From Nymphaea colorata (lineage: Eukaryota > Streptophyta > Magnoliopsida > Nymphaeales > Nymphaeaceae): DNA of 60,000 nucleotides. The stretch lies in assembly GCF_008831285.2 (NCBI RefSeq), contig NC_045138.2, positions 3,638,143 through 3,698,142 on the forward strand, in the 5' to 3' direction. Position 1 is the stretch's first letter. Each line of letters begins with the position of its first letter. The notes beneath the pieces are model-generated. The model did no database searches. It was not told the origin of the DNA and was given only the letters and a program-made list of their open reading frames with translations. Positions 13,599 through 27,402 of this stretch are shown piece after piece. Made by a program: the position numbers and the translations under genes.

Positions 13599-15066
13599 GG
13601 TATGCTCTGCTGGTTCAAGATAGGGAGAGCGCGATTCCTCCAACTTTTTTTCTTCTTCTTCTTATACCACCTCTGCATCCAACGGGAAGGAGACAAAAAA
13701 AAAAATGAAAGGAGATGCAGGTAATTAGGCGTGAAGAGAAATGGGTTTAGGTTGCGGGGTGGGTCCGGAAGGGCGACCGTTTTTTCTTGGATAAAATGTC
13801 ACAGTCGGTCGATCATAAGTAGGACCGATCGCAGGGGAAGCTGGACCTTGGCCTTACCCCTCCGCAGATCTCGCTTGGGAGAAGAGGAGGTGTGGACCTA
13901 TATCCCTTCTCTTCTCCGTTCTCTCAACGCTGGCCCCATCCTCTCCACCCGCTCCCAGCCAACAGATGGCCGATTGTCCCGACTCCGTTTGGCTCTCTCT
14001 CTCTCTCTAGCAATACAAGTTTCATTTGGGTGCAACAAACATTGCCTGAATATCCCAATCACAAGCTTTTCTCCGAATAGCAGCCATAAGTCTTTTTTGA
14101 AGTCATCACGTAAATGAAAATCTCGAAAACTATAGTTTGGCATACACGCAACTTTTTTTCCCAATGTGTTGATGAGTCTTATAAATGGAAATAACTTAAG
14201 CAATTGATTTTAAAAGACCTACGCGTCAGATGTGCACATCAACAAAAGCACCACTTTTACGCACACTTCATTTATTGCAAAGCACCACTTTTACGCACAC
14301 TTCATTTATTGCAAATCGAGATTACATCCACGTAGCCACTGATACAAAAAGGGCGCCTAATTTAGAAATTATAATTTTGAGTTCCCACTCAAAGACGGTG
14401 GAGAATCCGTCTTCAAGATAGACAAAACTATATTAGTTGTCCAAAAGAAATAACTATAGTGCCAAACTAATAGATTGCGATTCAAATGGCACAACATAAT
14501 CTTCAACTGTCACGAAATAGAGCTGTAAAACAAAATTTTCATGACACCAAATTTTAAACCTCTGGCGTCCAACGTTAAATTTTGCCCAACAAAAGGTTAT
14601 CCAAAACCAGGTCGTGCTCCTTCCAGTCCAACAGCAGCCTTCCTTCAGTATGAGGCCTATTGGCTATGAAGCTTCAGCATTCAACTGCCCCACTAAAATT
14701 ATATTTCGACAGTGTTCTGGTGTTTGGGCGAATTTTCAATTTCTGATTAACAGCCTCTACCCCACCTAACAGTCCAGTCACAAAATTGCGTCCAACACAT
14801 TTGGCCTTCATGGCATGTTAACGCCTAACAACAGGAGCCAAAACGATTCCAAGTTCTTGGGTAGCAGCAACTGTTATGATCGTCTCTTTTCCTTGCATGT
14901 AGACCAAGCACGTGCATCATGATAATAGAGCTTAAAAATTCAAAGGCTAGTGGGTACAGCACCAACCAAAATTGTCCGTGTCGTTACATAACATACAAGA
15001 GAACCGTACGAAAGCTACCCATATTAAACATATATACCTTCTTGTGACAGCACATATGTACAAGAA
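13599..15066. other. Intergenic region between SART3 stop and CLPX start
   Basis: Must hold the SART3 3' UTR and the CLPX promoter and 5' UTR, since both genes run on minus. I see a short CT run (about 13992-14009) and a 34-bp tandem duplication (14246-14313), but no TATA box or poly(A) signal I can defend. The ATG at 13643 is an in-frame alternative CLPX start. Confidence 0.5.
14246..14313. repeat. 34-bp tandem duplication
   Basis: Two adjacent copies of a 34-bp unit (14246-14279 and 14280-14313) containing CACCACTTTTACGCACAC. The unit contains TTTATT, i.e. AATAAA on the minus strand. Confidence 0.9.
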
Positions 15067-18000
15067 TCAAGAACTGAGAAACATCTTCCGGAATTCATCG
15101 TTTGACTTTGGCTTATCCTCGCCATCTTCATTCTTTGAACTGCCTGTACCCCAGCCAAGGGGCCTAGAAATGCTCCTTGGCAAAGCAAATGTGGTATTAC
15201 CTTTGAGTTGGACATGACCCGCACGCCTATGGGATACTGACGAAACTTGTCGACTTGCTTCACTTAAATTTTCGCGCCTACCTTCATGCCTACCGTCAGA
15301 TGCTCGTCCACCTGTAGGTAACGTGTCAAAAAGTAAAATATGTAATGCTGTAACTGCTCAAACCAGATTAGGAGTCAAAAAACTACTTGCTCAAGCAAGA
15401 GATGAGGAGAAAATAAAAAAAGAACTACAAACGATAAGAGACTTCTTCCTTCCGTACAAGGGGAAAGGGGACGACTAGATAATACAATTAAATCTGTATT
15501 AAATAAAAAAAAAACTGAACTACAGGTTCCCATAAATTCTTTCTTGGAACACAGAGAACAGTCACACCGGTGAAATTTGAACCTGAAATCTCCATTTCAT
15601 TCTATGCTTTATACGATACTTGGAAACCTGGTCGTGTCTAACCACAGATAATACTGAATTACTTCACGCGAAACTTGCTTCTCAGACTTTCTATCATGGT
15701 GCTAGACAACTGCATGATATTCTGGTCCCTGGAAGTTTTCATAGAATGGCAATAACTCAAGGATATTTTTGGTTTTTTTTAGTCCTTTTCAACAGTTGTA
15801 TCTCTCATATGTTGCTATGGCTGGTAGCACCATCTTGTCTACATCTCTGCATATTCAAGCAGCTTGCTTTCATATTTAAAACCTTCAATTAAGTTTATAG
15901 CACAGGAATATGACAATGCTATACCTAGTCAATAGTCATAAAAGATAAGGACAATTAAGGGCAAGTTAGGACAAAAAGTTCATAAGAGCATAGAATATAG
16001 ATGCACTTCAACGATAGGCTTCCTCTACCATCTAGGAGACACTCACAGCTAGCTTCCACCCCCTTCCAACAGCTGGACATAATACATGAAGCTACCTCTT
16101 GTCGTCCTAATGAAGTTTCAGTAGAAAATTTGAAACTCCGTTGTTTTTTATTTTTGCGTGGTAGATGAGCATGGGCTCTTGACCTGAACAACTTTTGCTT
16201 GTGATGTAACTGTGCCTTTTTGGTTGTGTGCAGTGTTTTTCAACTTCTTGGAAGCTTCTTTGCTTCAAACATTGGCTTAGTTCATAGCTCTCCTGGTGCT
16301 TCCCTTCTAGGCCAGCTAAAAAAAATCAAGCTTTAATTCTTCTGGCTACTTGGAGACTCGTATCAACAACAAAGGCTTATGGGGCTTTGTAGCAAAGTAC
16401 AATTTGAAGTGCAAGGCTTAGGAAGCCTCATAAGTATGCAACTTCAGAGCCTCAACCAGAACCTACAAAAGTTCAAAAGTGTGAAGAAAAGTCCTGAGGG
16501 GGAAAGAAAAAACAAAAGTTACAAAGGATTCTTGCAAGATACTTGACCAGTAGAACATGCAGAATGTTAAGGTCCTATTCTTCCCTCTTCTCTCACCACT
16601 TCTGGTTCAACATAGAAATTGTAGGTTTACGCTGACAAAGACTGGTCCTTGGTAGAAAGTGAGTCAATGAGGCATAATTGATGAAGCCCAGAAAGGTTAC
16701 GTAAACAAAAGCTGGAATAAAATGAGCATCCAAATACCACACTCGAGCACCAAACAGGAATTCTCTCACATAAAACTTAACAATTTGAGGGAAAATGTTA
16801 TAAGAGAGTTCTGCCCAACGCTGAAGCCAATATCTCTTTTTCTAACAAAATGTGCACAGCATGGTGAGTCTACCACATACCATGACATGATTTTTAGTCA
16901 TGACTTGCCTATGTCTGCAGCATGCGTACAATGAACCAGTTTTTGTTCTAAAAATGAACATGACATCCCTTGCCATTCAATTGCAAAAAGGCAAGTAGGC
17001 AAGATTAAAATAACATAAGTGCTAAGTTTGCCAAAGATCAATAACTGCACAACAAAGTTCTGACTGGACCAAAACTGCATGATTTATCTTGCAAAAGTTC
17101 TTGTGAATAGAATGACAGAAGGTGCATCATTCGTAATTTAGAAGATTACAAGAGCACTACTAGCTAATTGCTATCTGATTCTACAGAAAGGTGTAAATTC
17201 AAATACCTCTTCCCCTGGATGTACCACTTCCACTACTTCTTTTGCTCTGCTTTGGATCTGAACGAGCAATACTGACCTTCTTCCCAAGCAGTTTCTGCCT
17301 ATTTTGTTTAATTCCAGCTTCAAGATGTTCATTATCGGTGAAATCCACATATGCCAAACCCTGAAAAATAATATGCAATTTCACATGACTGAAGAAACAC
17401 GTGTCTAAACAAGAACATGGATGAGCAAAGTGTTCACCATCTTGCCCTTCATAAACATGAGAAAACAGAAGTGGAAGCTCACCCGTGATTTTCCAGTAAA
17501 TTTATCCCTCAATAGGCGTATGGCAGTTACTCCACCCATCTCACTGAAGAAGTTGTGCAAATGTTCTTCTGTTACCTAGCTCAAGTTTCAGGAGCCACAC
17601 ATTATCAGTAGTGTTGTTCAGCCACTTAATATTAAATTCCTTATTCCAACTCAAGTCAAAATCAACTTACATCCAGACTAAGGTTTGAAATAAATGCAGT
17701 GCACTGATCAATGTAGAGACTTGGTTTAGAATCCTCCCTTGGCTTCTCTTCATCTGATCCCTCATTGGCAGATGTGGGCCTAACCAATTCTGAAGAATGC
17801 TCTGATGTGCCAACAAATCCCCGTCCCTGTTTTGACATACTTTTGGGTTTTCCATCAGATATCTGTTTTTGCCGCTTTGCTTCAGGATGCATAGCTGAAA
17901 AACCTCTATCTGTCTTCCTCTTCTTAGATGTGTTGTTAGCAAGATTCTCGCCTTTCCTCTCCACAGACTCCAGAGAAGGGTGATTTTGATGCTTTGCTTC

Positions 18001-18963
18001 TTGTTGTATTTGGAATAGTTGAAGCTCTTCCAAGCGAGGAGTAACCTACAGATCGATAGAATTGATCAGAAAGACAACAAACTCATTGTACTAACTACTA
18101 AGCTTTGGCATGATAATAAAAGTGCAAGCAATCATAATTCTGATGAGATGACCAACCAGATTGAAATAGACTATTATTATGCAGGAGCATTTGAAGAAGA
18201 CCACAGATTTAAACCTCATATTGATAGAGCTTCAACCTATGCACTTCTTCACCAAAGACCTATCGGCTCCTATACTTAATTTATTGCTTGGCAAATTGTT
18301 AGCTATAGTGTTGTTAGTTTATAACTCATATAATCATTATTTACTTTCATAAAATGCAAATTACTAAATAAAAAAATCAAAATAGACAAAGCAGTAATAA
18401 AATGTGAATTCTGCTGTGCCCAAGCCATCATGCACCCACACCCATGTCCAACTGTGTCGATATATATAACAGAGTCTGATTTTTATTAAATTATTTTATA
18501 AGTTCCTTACTATCTTTATTGTGCAGTAGTGCACTATTCTTGTGAGGCATTGATTGATATAATTCCTGACTCAAGTTAGAAATACTTTTACAGCAATGCT
18601 CCCCTGCTCTGACATAATCAACAGGTTGTAACACATTGAATCTGATGGTTCAAAATCAAGATTTTACCATGAAACATGACGAAAACATACCTAAGAAAAG
18701 AAAAAACCATTATACATATATATATGAAAAGTCAATGCTGCCGTGCGCTGGATAGTTACCGGATCAATGGCTAAAATTCGAAAATTCATCGCTAAAAGAA
18801 TAATAAATCGTTGCTAAAGCCACATAAACCATTTGCCGAACCATAAACAATGGCTAATGCCAATTTTAATTATGAATTTTTTAGTGGCAAAATTTTACAT
18901 TTTAGCCATCCAGCAGCATTCGGCACATAGCATCATTGAACTCTCTCTCTCTCTCTCTCTATC

Positions 18964-18998
<35 letters not shown>

Positions 18999-21900
18999 GC
19001 CCTGGCATGAAAGGAAGAACCAGTGCCTTCTCTTCTTTGCCCATTGTAACTTTGCAATGAAATGACTGTATATCGCCTCAAGTCTACTCTCTTAACATCT
19101 CTGCCTCACATTTTACTATCCTCTTCTATATATATGTGTATGTATGTGTGTAAAGGCTACAGCTGATACCAGCCATGCTTTGCATCAACTTCCAGGAAAA
19201 GATTTTGAATATTTTATTGCTAAATTTGGGTGATCTATATATCCCCTTTTTAAAAAGTACCATATAGCATCACTTACCTAATTTGATGCATGTTTTCTCC
19301 AAATAAGCTCAAAAGAAACATATCTGACATCTTACATTAAGCAAAAGTACTTACAGGCACAGTTTTCAGACTGACCTATATATGTGTATATGTATCTAGT
19401 ATACACACTAGAGTGTAAAATTATAAACTACTCCAACATACCCCAATCTTAAACCTCAATCCTGATGCCACAACCTGCTATATCAGCATATCACATTCTC
19501 TCTCCCCCTTGTCATGAAGGATTATGTGAGTATATGTACACAGGATTATGTGAGTATATGTACATATGTGATATTATGTACATACCTATTGTATGCATGC
19601 ATTTATACCAGTAAAAGGCCATTGAGTGCATGGAATTACCTCTCTTAGTAAAGGCAACATCATTTTTACCATTAAAGCAACAAAAGTCGCCATTCAACAG
19701 CAATGTTATCCGTATCGTACGATACGGACGCGTATCGTACGATAAGTATCGCCTGTATCAAGATGAACAATACGGTACGCCATAAATTTGCGATACATGT
19801 GCGTATCGCACGTGTATCGCACGATACGGGCACCGTATCGTACGATACGGGCGATACACCCCTGTATCGTACGATACGGGAGAAAACATAAAATTCCTTA
19901 TTTTTTAAAAGTTTAAACACTCCTCCCTCTCTCTCTTCTTGTATTTAAAGACTCCAATAGACATAGGAGGGAGAGATTTTGCCTATTTTCATAAATATTA
20001 ACCAAGGATTCATCAATTTGGGAGATATCATCGTTGAATCATGAAAGATGATGACGTACGTTTGAACTTATAAAATTCTGATGTAATCTAAGTCCTAAAA
20101 CTCCAAGTCTTAAGACTCTAAGTCCTAAAATTTTATAAAATTTTCAAGTTTAAAATTGTGATGGATGCTTATGCCTTATTGTGTTAATTTGAATATTTGA
20201 TTTCTTATTTTTGAATGTGTTGTTGATAGTATACACATGAATGTTCCTTATGTATGATGATCTTTTTTATATTTGAATACATTTTTTATTTTTCTTGATT
20301 TCTGATTTTTTGTTCATTTTTTTCAGATTTTTAAGGATTTTTGTCTATTTTTATCTGTTTTTTAAATATTTTTTAAAATTAAAAAATTAATTTTATGATA
20401 CGTTACACTACGTTTACGATACGTTACGATACGGCGTATAGGCCGATACGCGATACGCTACGCCTTTTATAACATTGTTCAACAGTACTAGAACACATTC
20501 AGGATCGTGGGGTGTAGAAATATGGATACGGAAGAAGAGAAGAGAAACATAGATTTAACATGGAAAACCCCTCAAGAACTGAGAGAAAAAACCACAACAA
20601 AGATGGAAGAAGCATGCTCACTAGCTGCGATTTTCTCTCTCTTAATTTCATTAACTAAAACAAATTAGGGTTAAAAGTTAAAACACCCTTCTTAAGTGAT
20701 GAAAGTCACTACACTTAAGAGATGGATGGGTCGGATCCAGAACCACGACCAGTCCAGATACAAACTTGTTAACACTCGCCAAGTCAAACATGCCCAACTT
20801 CCTTACATTCTTCTCAAACTGAGTAGATGACAAAGATTTTGTTAACACATCTGCAACTTGTTCATCAGACTTCATATATCATAAGATAATCTCCTTGGAG
20901 TCAATTCTCTCACGAATGAAATGTCGATCAATCTCTACATGCTTGGTCCTATCATGTAACACTGGATTATTTGCAAGATTTATAGCAGACTTATTATCGC
21001 AGTACATCTTCATAGGTTCAGCAATCTTAGTCTCGATATCAGCCATCAACACTTTTAGCCACAATATTCAGAGACTCCCATTTGCTACAGCATGGTACCT
21101 ATGTCACATAGGTATGGGTACGGGTACCGGTGCAGGTACGGACCATTTTAAAAAAAATTGGGTGCGGGGGTACGGCCGTACACACACACGGACATATACA
21201 TATACATATATATATATGTTAGAATCTATGTCACACGGATACGGCAGAATGGTTCAAGTACCGGCGTCGACACGCCGACACGGGGATCCCGACACGGCGA
21301 TACGGCTGGATACGTTTTGGATCGGGTCTGGGTCAGACCCGATCCAAACCACTTTTATAACCGATTTTTTAACCCATTTTGTTTTACGCATTAACACTTA
21401 CCCTCGATCGTCGACCTTCCTTTACCCTCGACGGCTTCCGCGGCAGGTTGGCAGCACAGTTCGGCAATGGCGGGCGACGGCGACGACCTCCGGCGACTTC
21501 CGGTGGCGTCCGGCGGCAGCCGGCGACAGACAGGTAAGTGTTTCTTTTGTCTATTATTTTCGATATTAGAAGTTAGGGTTTCAACTTTTATTTGGGGATT
21601 TTTTAGATTGAGTATTTCTTGCCGATTTTGGGATGTTTTCGGTTTAGAATCATATTCTTCAATGCTATGTGTGATGTTTTATTTCACTGTTTCATAAATT
21701 TTATGTTCATTATACGTTTTTTCCATCTTTTTTTTATGTTTAATGTATATTGGGCATTTCTTGCCGATTTGGGGATGTTTTGGTTTGAAGATTGGACGGT
21801 TTAGAATCATATTTTTCATCTTATGTGCGATGTTTTATTTCACTGTTTCATAAATTTTATGTTCATTATACGTTTTTTCCATCTTTTTATCATTTTTATT

Positions 21901-24900
21901 TTTTTTGAATTTAATATTCGCCGTGTCTGCGTATCCTAAAATTTTGAAACTTGCCGTATCCCCGTACCCGTACCCGTACCCACAGGATACCCGTACCCGT
22001 ATCCGTGTGACATAGGTTAGAATATGTTGCTGTGGGAACCGGATCCATTCCTGGACCCGGTTCTATGGGGCGTGGGTACCGAGGCGGGCTCGGTACCCTA
22101 GGCGGCTTCTCCTCTCTCCCTCCTCTTTATATTGTCACTTGTGTTTAGTGTTGAATTAAGTGAAATACATTTTCTCTCTCCTAGGGTTGCGGTGAGCCCC
22201 TAGGTCAGAGCCTCCCCGTGGTTTTTCACCTCTTTCTGAGGTTTTCCACGTAGATTGTGTGTTCGTTCTCCACTCTCTCTCTTTGTGGTTCGTGTTTCTA
22301 CATGGTATCAGAGCCAGCGGAGTTGGAGAAGCGTTTTTTCGAGGATCGTCAAGTTTTTTTTTTTGTCACCCGACGCCGTTGAAGTTCCGGCGCCGCTGCT
22401 GCCCTTGTGACGTCGCCTTGCTCTGCCGCCGCTGTCCTTTGTTCTGCCGCCGCCGTCCTCTGTTCCGGCGCCGCTGCTGCCCTTGTGACGTCGCCCTGCT
22501 CTGCCGCCGCCGTCCTTTGTTCCGCCGCCGCCGTCCTCTGTTCCGCCGTCCTCTGTTCGGCCCGTTCTTTGTTTCTGCCACCGTGGGTGGCCTCTGTGTT
22601 GCGCCGTCGCTTGCTTTCCGTTGCCGCTGCCTCATTCCCGCCGCCGTCGCCGCTGCCTCCTTCCCGTCGCCGTTGCCTCAGTCCCGCTGCTATGCCTCTT
22701 GTTGCTGTGTGCTTGTTTGTGATGGCAGACGCGATGGGGACTCAAAAAGATGCCGTTCTTGACATGGGCAGCGCCTCCAAGACTGAGAACGTGCCGATCC
22801 AGGTCACCTCCATCCGTCTGACCAAGGACAATTACCTATCCTGGTCTGCCGCTCTCGAGATTGGGATTACTAGCCGTGGGCGTCTCTCTTACATCACTGG
22901 CGACAAACCTGCGCCCATCAAATCTGATCCTCAATGGGCGACGTGGGCGTTGGAGGACAGCCAAGTGAAGGTGTGGATTATCAGCTCCGTGTCATCCGAT
23001 ATCCAGCCCCTCATTCTGCGGAAGCCGACCTCTTTTGATATGTGGACTGTGCTTGCAAAGATGTATGGTCGCAAGAAGAGACATTTGCGCACCTATCAGA
23101 TTAAACGCAGTATTTACTCTCTGACACAGGGTGATTTGTCTGTTGCTGCCTTCTATGCTGCCCTGAAGACCAAATGGGAGGAGCTAGATTATCATGTGAC
23201 TAATGAGTGGACGTGCAGTTCAGATCATTCCCTCTACTGGGAAAAGGAATGGATGGACCGTACGTTTCTGTTTCTGGGAGGCCTGCGGGATGAATTTGAG
23301 TCTATTCGTAGCCAGATTCTTAATGGTGATGAGATTCCAGGGATAGAGGAAGTATATGCTCGTGTTGAGTCTGAAGAACAATGTCGCCAGGTGATGCATC
23401 TTGACACCGGTCATGGCCCTTCTGCCTTTGTCAGCCGTGCCTCAGGGACTGGGCAGCGTCCTGCCCGACATTGCACTCATTGCCACAAGTTGGGGCACTC
23501 GGTGGATTTCTGTTGGGATCTTCATCCCGAGAAGAGACTGGTCAGAGGTCGTCCTCCCTCTGGCAAGCGTAGCCCTTCTGTGTCTGATTCCAGTCAGAGC
23601 AATTCTTCTAGTGGTGCAAAGTCCAAGTTGTCCCCTGCTCAACTCAAGGAGCTACAGGCGTACATCAGCCGTCTATCTACTTCCCCTGAGCAGTCCTCCA
23701 CGTCTGAAGGGGCCCAGCTAGCCCAAGCTCTCGTTGCCTCGACTGATCAAGGTAACCCTTCTCTTGGTGATTGGATTGTTGATAGTGGAGCCACTCACCA
23801 CATGACAGGGGACTCTAAACTCTTTCAAGAATATCAACTTTCCTCTGGCAAGCAACGCGTGTCTATGGCATCTTCTATCTCTGTGGCTGGGAAAGGGAGC
23901 TTGTCCCTGTTGAACAAATACCGTCTCCACAATGCCCTGCATGTTCCAAATATTCCTGTGAACTTACTCTCTGTCAGCAGTATTACTAAAGAACTAAACT
24001 GTAATCTTATTTTCTCTGCTGATCATTGTTCCCTGCAGGACTTGGTGACGGGGAGGAAGATTGGGATTGGTTCGGTTACTGATGGGCTCTACAGGCTGCC
24101 GGTACAAGTTGCTTCAGCATTGATTTCTGCCACGAGTGGTCACTTGTCTGGTGTGAACGATAGATCTACTGTTCTGCGATGGCACGAGCGTCTTGGACAT
24201 CTCCCCTTCCAGTTAATAAAGAAGTTGTTTCCTCATTTGTTTGCTTCTGTCTCCATTGACTCCTTCGCTTGTGAAGTGTGTCAATTGGCTAAACATGTCA
24301 GGGCTTCGTACCCTATTTCTTTGAATAAAACCACTCATCCGTTTGCCTTAGTTCATTCCGATGTTTGGGGTCCTTCTGGAGTACCCACGTGTGGTGGTTG
24401 TCACTATTTTTTGACGCTTATTGATGATTACTCTAGATGTACGTTCGTGTACTTGTTGCGAGAACGTAGTGAGGTTCCAGCAGTTGTGAAAAACTTTGTT
24501 GCCTTTGTTGAGACTCAATTCCATACTACTGTTCAAGCTTTCCGTACGGATAATGCAAGGGAATATGTCTCCCAATCCCTTGATGAATTCTTGAAAGGCA
24601 AGGGTATTGTTCATGAAACCTCTTGTAGTTATACCCCTCCTCAAAATGGTATAGCTGAACGTAAAAATCGTCATTTATTGAATGTTACCCGGGCCATTAT
24701 GTTCCAACGTCATGTCCCGAAGCGGTATTGGGGTGATGCACTTCTCACTAGTGCACATCTCATTAACCGTATGCCTACTAGGGTGTTGGATGGTCAGTCT
24801 CCTTATTCTACCCTGTGGCCCACTCAGAATCCGTGGCCTCTTACTCCTCGTGTCTTTGGGTGCAGTTGTTTTGTGCATAATCATAGCCCTACTCTCAAAA

Positions 24901-27348
24901 AACTTGATCCCCGGTCTATTAAAGGAGTTTTCTTGGGGTACTCTTCCACTCAGAAGGGGTATAAATGTGTGGATCCCACTACTTCCAAAGTGTATGTTTC
25001 GAGGGATGTCACATTTCATGAACATGAGTCGTATTTTTCGGTGAATCCTCTTCAGGGGGAGTGTCTTGGGAACAAAGGGGAAGAGTATTCCTCTAATCAG
25101 CTAATTCAGTTTATGGAGTTTTTGGATTACAAGGTTAGTCCCAGTGTGATTGACACGGTCATGGTCAGTAATGAGAAGGGCAGCCATATGGAAGGGGTCA
25201 CGGTGGATGCTCAGCCCATTGTTGCCCGGGATCACTTGTTTGGCCAGGTTTATGTCAGAAAGGAGAAAGCTACAGTGGAAGATGTTGGTGATGAGGATAG
25301 AACCAATCCCAATCCTGTGATCTCCCCGGATGACCCAAGTCCATCGAATGAAGAGCTCCCCATTGCTGTGCGCAAAGGCACCAGGTCATGTACTTCTCAC
25401 CCTATTCAGAGATTTGTTTCTTATGCTAAGCTCAGTACAAATTACAAATGTTTTATCACAACCTTATCCAAAGTTGTTATTCCCAGGTCGGTGGATGATG
25501 CTAAGGATGATCCCAAGTGGTTACATGCTATGACAGAGGAGATGGGTGCGTTAGCTAAGAACAAAACATGGGAAGTTGTTGATATCCCTAAAGGGACACA
25601 CTTAGTTGGCTCTAAGTGGGTTTACAACGTGAAGTACAAACCTGATGGCACTGTAGATCGATATAAAGCTCGTTTGGTTGCAAAGGGGTTCAGCCAGAAG
25701 TATGGGATCGACTATCTTGAGACCTTTGCCCCTGTTGCAAAGTTGAAGACCGTGAGGGTTATTCTTGCTCTTGCTGTGCACAGGAAGTGGCGTATGGACC
25801 AGCTTGATGTTAAAAATGCGTTCTTGAACGGCCATCTGGAGGAAGAAGTCTATATGAGCATGCCTCCTGGGTATGTTCAAGAGGGAAAATGTTGTCACCT
25901 CAAGAAAGCTTTGTATGGCTTGAAGCAGTCGCCTAGAGCTTGGTTTGAGAGACTAATGATCGTTATGAAGTCTACTGGGTACAAGCAAGGAAATGGAGAT
26001 CATACCCTATTCATAAAGCAGAGAGATGGTCTGGTGAGTCTTCTCCTTGTCTACGTTGATGATATGATTGTCACTGGCAGTGATGAAGAAGAAAACAGAA
26101 AGATGAAGGAGAGATTAGCTAAAGAATTCGACCTCAAGGATCTGGGTAGGCTGAGATACTTTCTGGGGATAGAGATTGCTCGATCAGAGACAGGGCTGGT
26201 TATGAATCAAAGGAAGTACACTCTTGACTTACTAAAGGAGACAGGCAAACTTGGTTGTAGGCCCTATCTTACTCCTATGGAGTCGGGGACTAAGATAAGT
26301 ATCAAGACGGGCACTATTCTGGATGAGGAAGGAAAAGGGCGATATCAGAGGCTAGTAGGTAAGCTTATCTATCTTACTCTAACTCGCCCTGATATCACGT
26401 ATGCGGTAAATGTGCTAAGTCAATTTATGCATGCTCCCACGGACTGTCACTGGAAGAGTGCAGAAAGAGTGTTGGGATATCTAAAGTGACCCAGGAAAAG
26501 GACTGCTGTATACTTGACAAGACAAACTTACTATTGAGGGCTACTCAGATGCAGATTGGGCAGGTTGCACTGACACAAGGAGGTCTACTACAGGGTATTG
26601 TATCTTTCTTGGAGGTAACCTAGTTGTTTGGAGAAGTAAGAGACAAGAAGTATGTTCGAGGTCTAGTGCTGAGGCTGAGTACAGGGCTGTTGCAATGGGG
26701 GTTACAGAGATGCTGTGGCTGAAGATTCTTTTGACTGATATTGGTGTGGAACTGGGAGATAAAATGAAGATGTACTGTGACAACAAGTCTGCGATTAATC
26801 TTGCCAATAATCCAGTTCTGCATGACAGGACCAAACATGTGGAGATTGACCGTCATTTTATCCGGGAACGCATTGACTCAAAGGAGCTGATTCTGCCATA
26901 TATGAAGTCTGAAGATCAAGTTGCAGACGTCCTAACTAAAGGGCTTTGTACTTCTTCATTCGAAAAGAATGTTAGCAAGCTTGGCATGTTTGACATGTAT
27001 GCCAAGCTTGAGGGGGAGTGTTAGAATATGTTGCTGTGGGAACCGGATCCATTCCTGGACCCGGTTCTATGGGGCGCGGGTACCGAGGCGGGCTCGGTAC
27101 CCTAGGCGGCTTCTCCTCTCTCCCTCCTCTTTATATTGTCACTTGTGTTTAGTGTTGAATTAAGTGAAATACATTTTCTCTCTCCTAGGGTTGCGGTGAG
27201 CCCCTAGGTCAGAGCCTCCCCGTGGTTTTTCACCTCTTTCTGAGGTTTTCCACGTAGATTGTGTGTTCGTTCTCCACTCTCTCTCTTTGTGGTTCGTGTT
27301 TCTACAATATACATATACATATACATATATATATACATATACACATAC

Positions 27349-27402
<54 letters not shown>

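Larger units (their letters stand above)
21217..22302 (+). repeat. E2 5' LTR, interrupted
   Basis: Nine bases of LTR (TGTTAGAAT), then the TIR element 21226-22015, then the LTR resumes at 22016 with an 8-bp duplication GTTAGAAT. Without the insert it is 288 bp, the same as the 3' LTR. A TATA-like TTTATATT lies at 22126-22133. Confidence 0.93.
21217..27306 (+). mobile_element. Ty1/Copia LTR retrotransposon E2 (very young)
   Basis: LTRs of 288 bp at 21217-22302 (interrupted by a 790-bp TIR element) and 27019-27306 differ by one base by eye. A 5-bp repeat ATATA flanks the element but lies in a TA tract, so it is weak evidence alone. PBS at 22303-22315 and polypurine tract at 27011-27018. One gag-pol frame spans the interior with two clustered disabling lesions near its 3' end. 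It is a close relative of E3. Confidence 0.95.

Noticed and set aside
19701-19880. Palindromic repeats as a CRISPR array
   Set aside because: Units are unevenly spaced with no spacers, and the whole lies within a TIR element with a target duplication in a plant intron.
22366-22762. Arg- or Ala-rich open frames in the Copia leader
   Set aside because: They arise from GCC-rich tandem repeats before gag; E4 has a stop just upstream of its gag ATG, so the leader is not coding.
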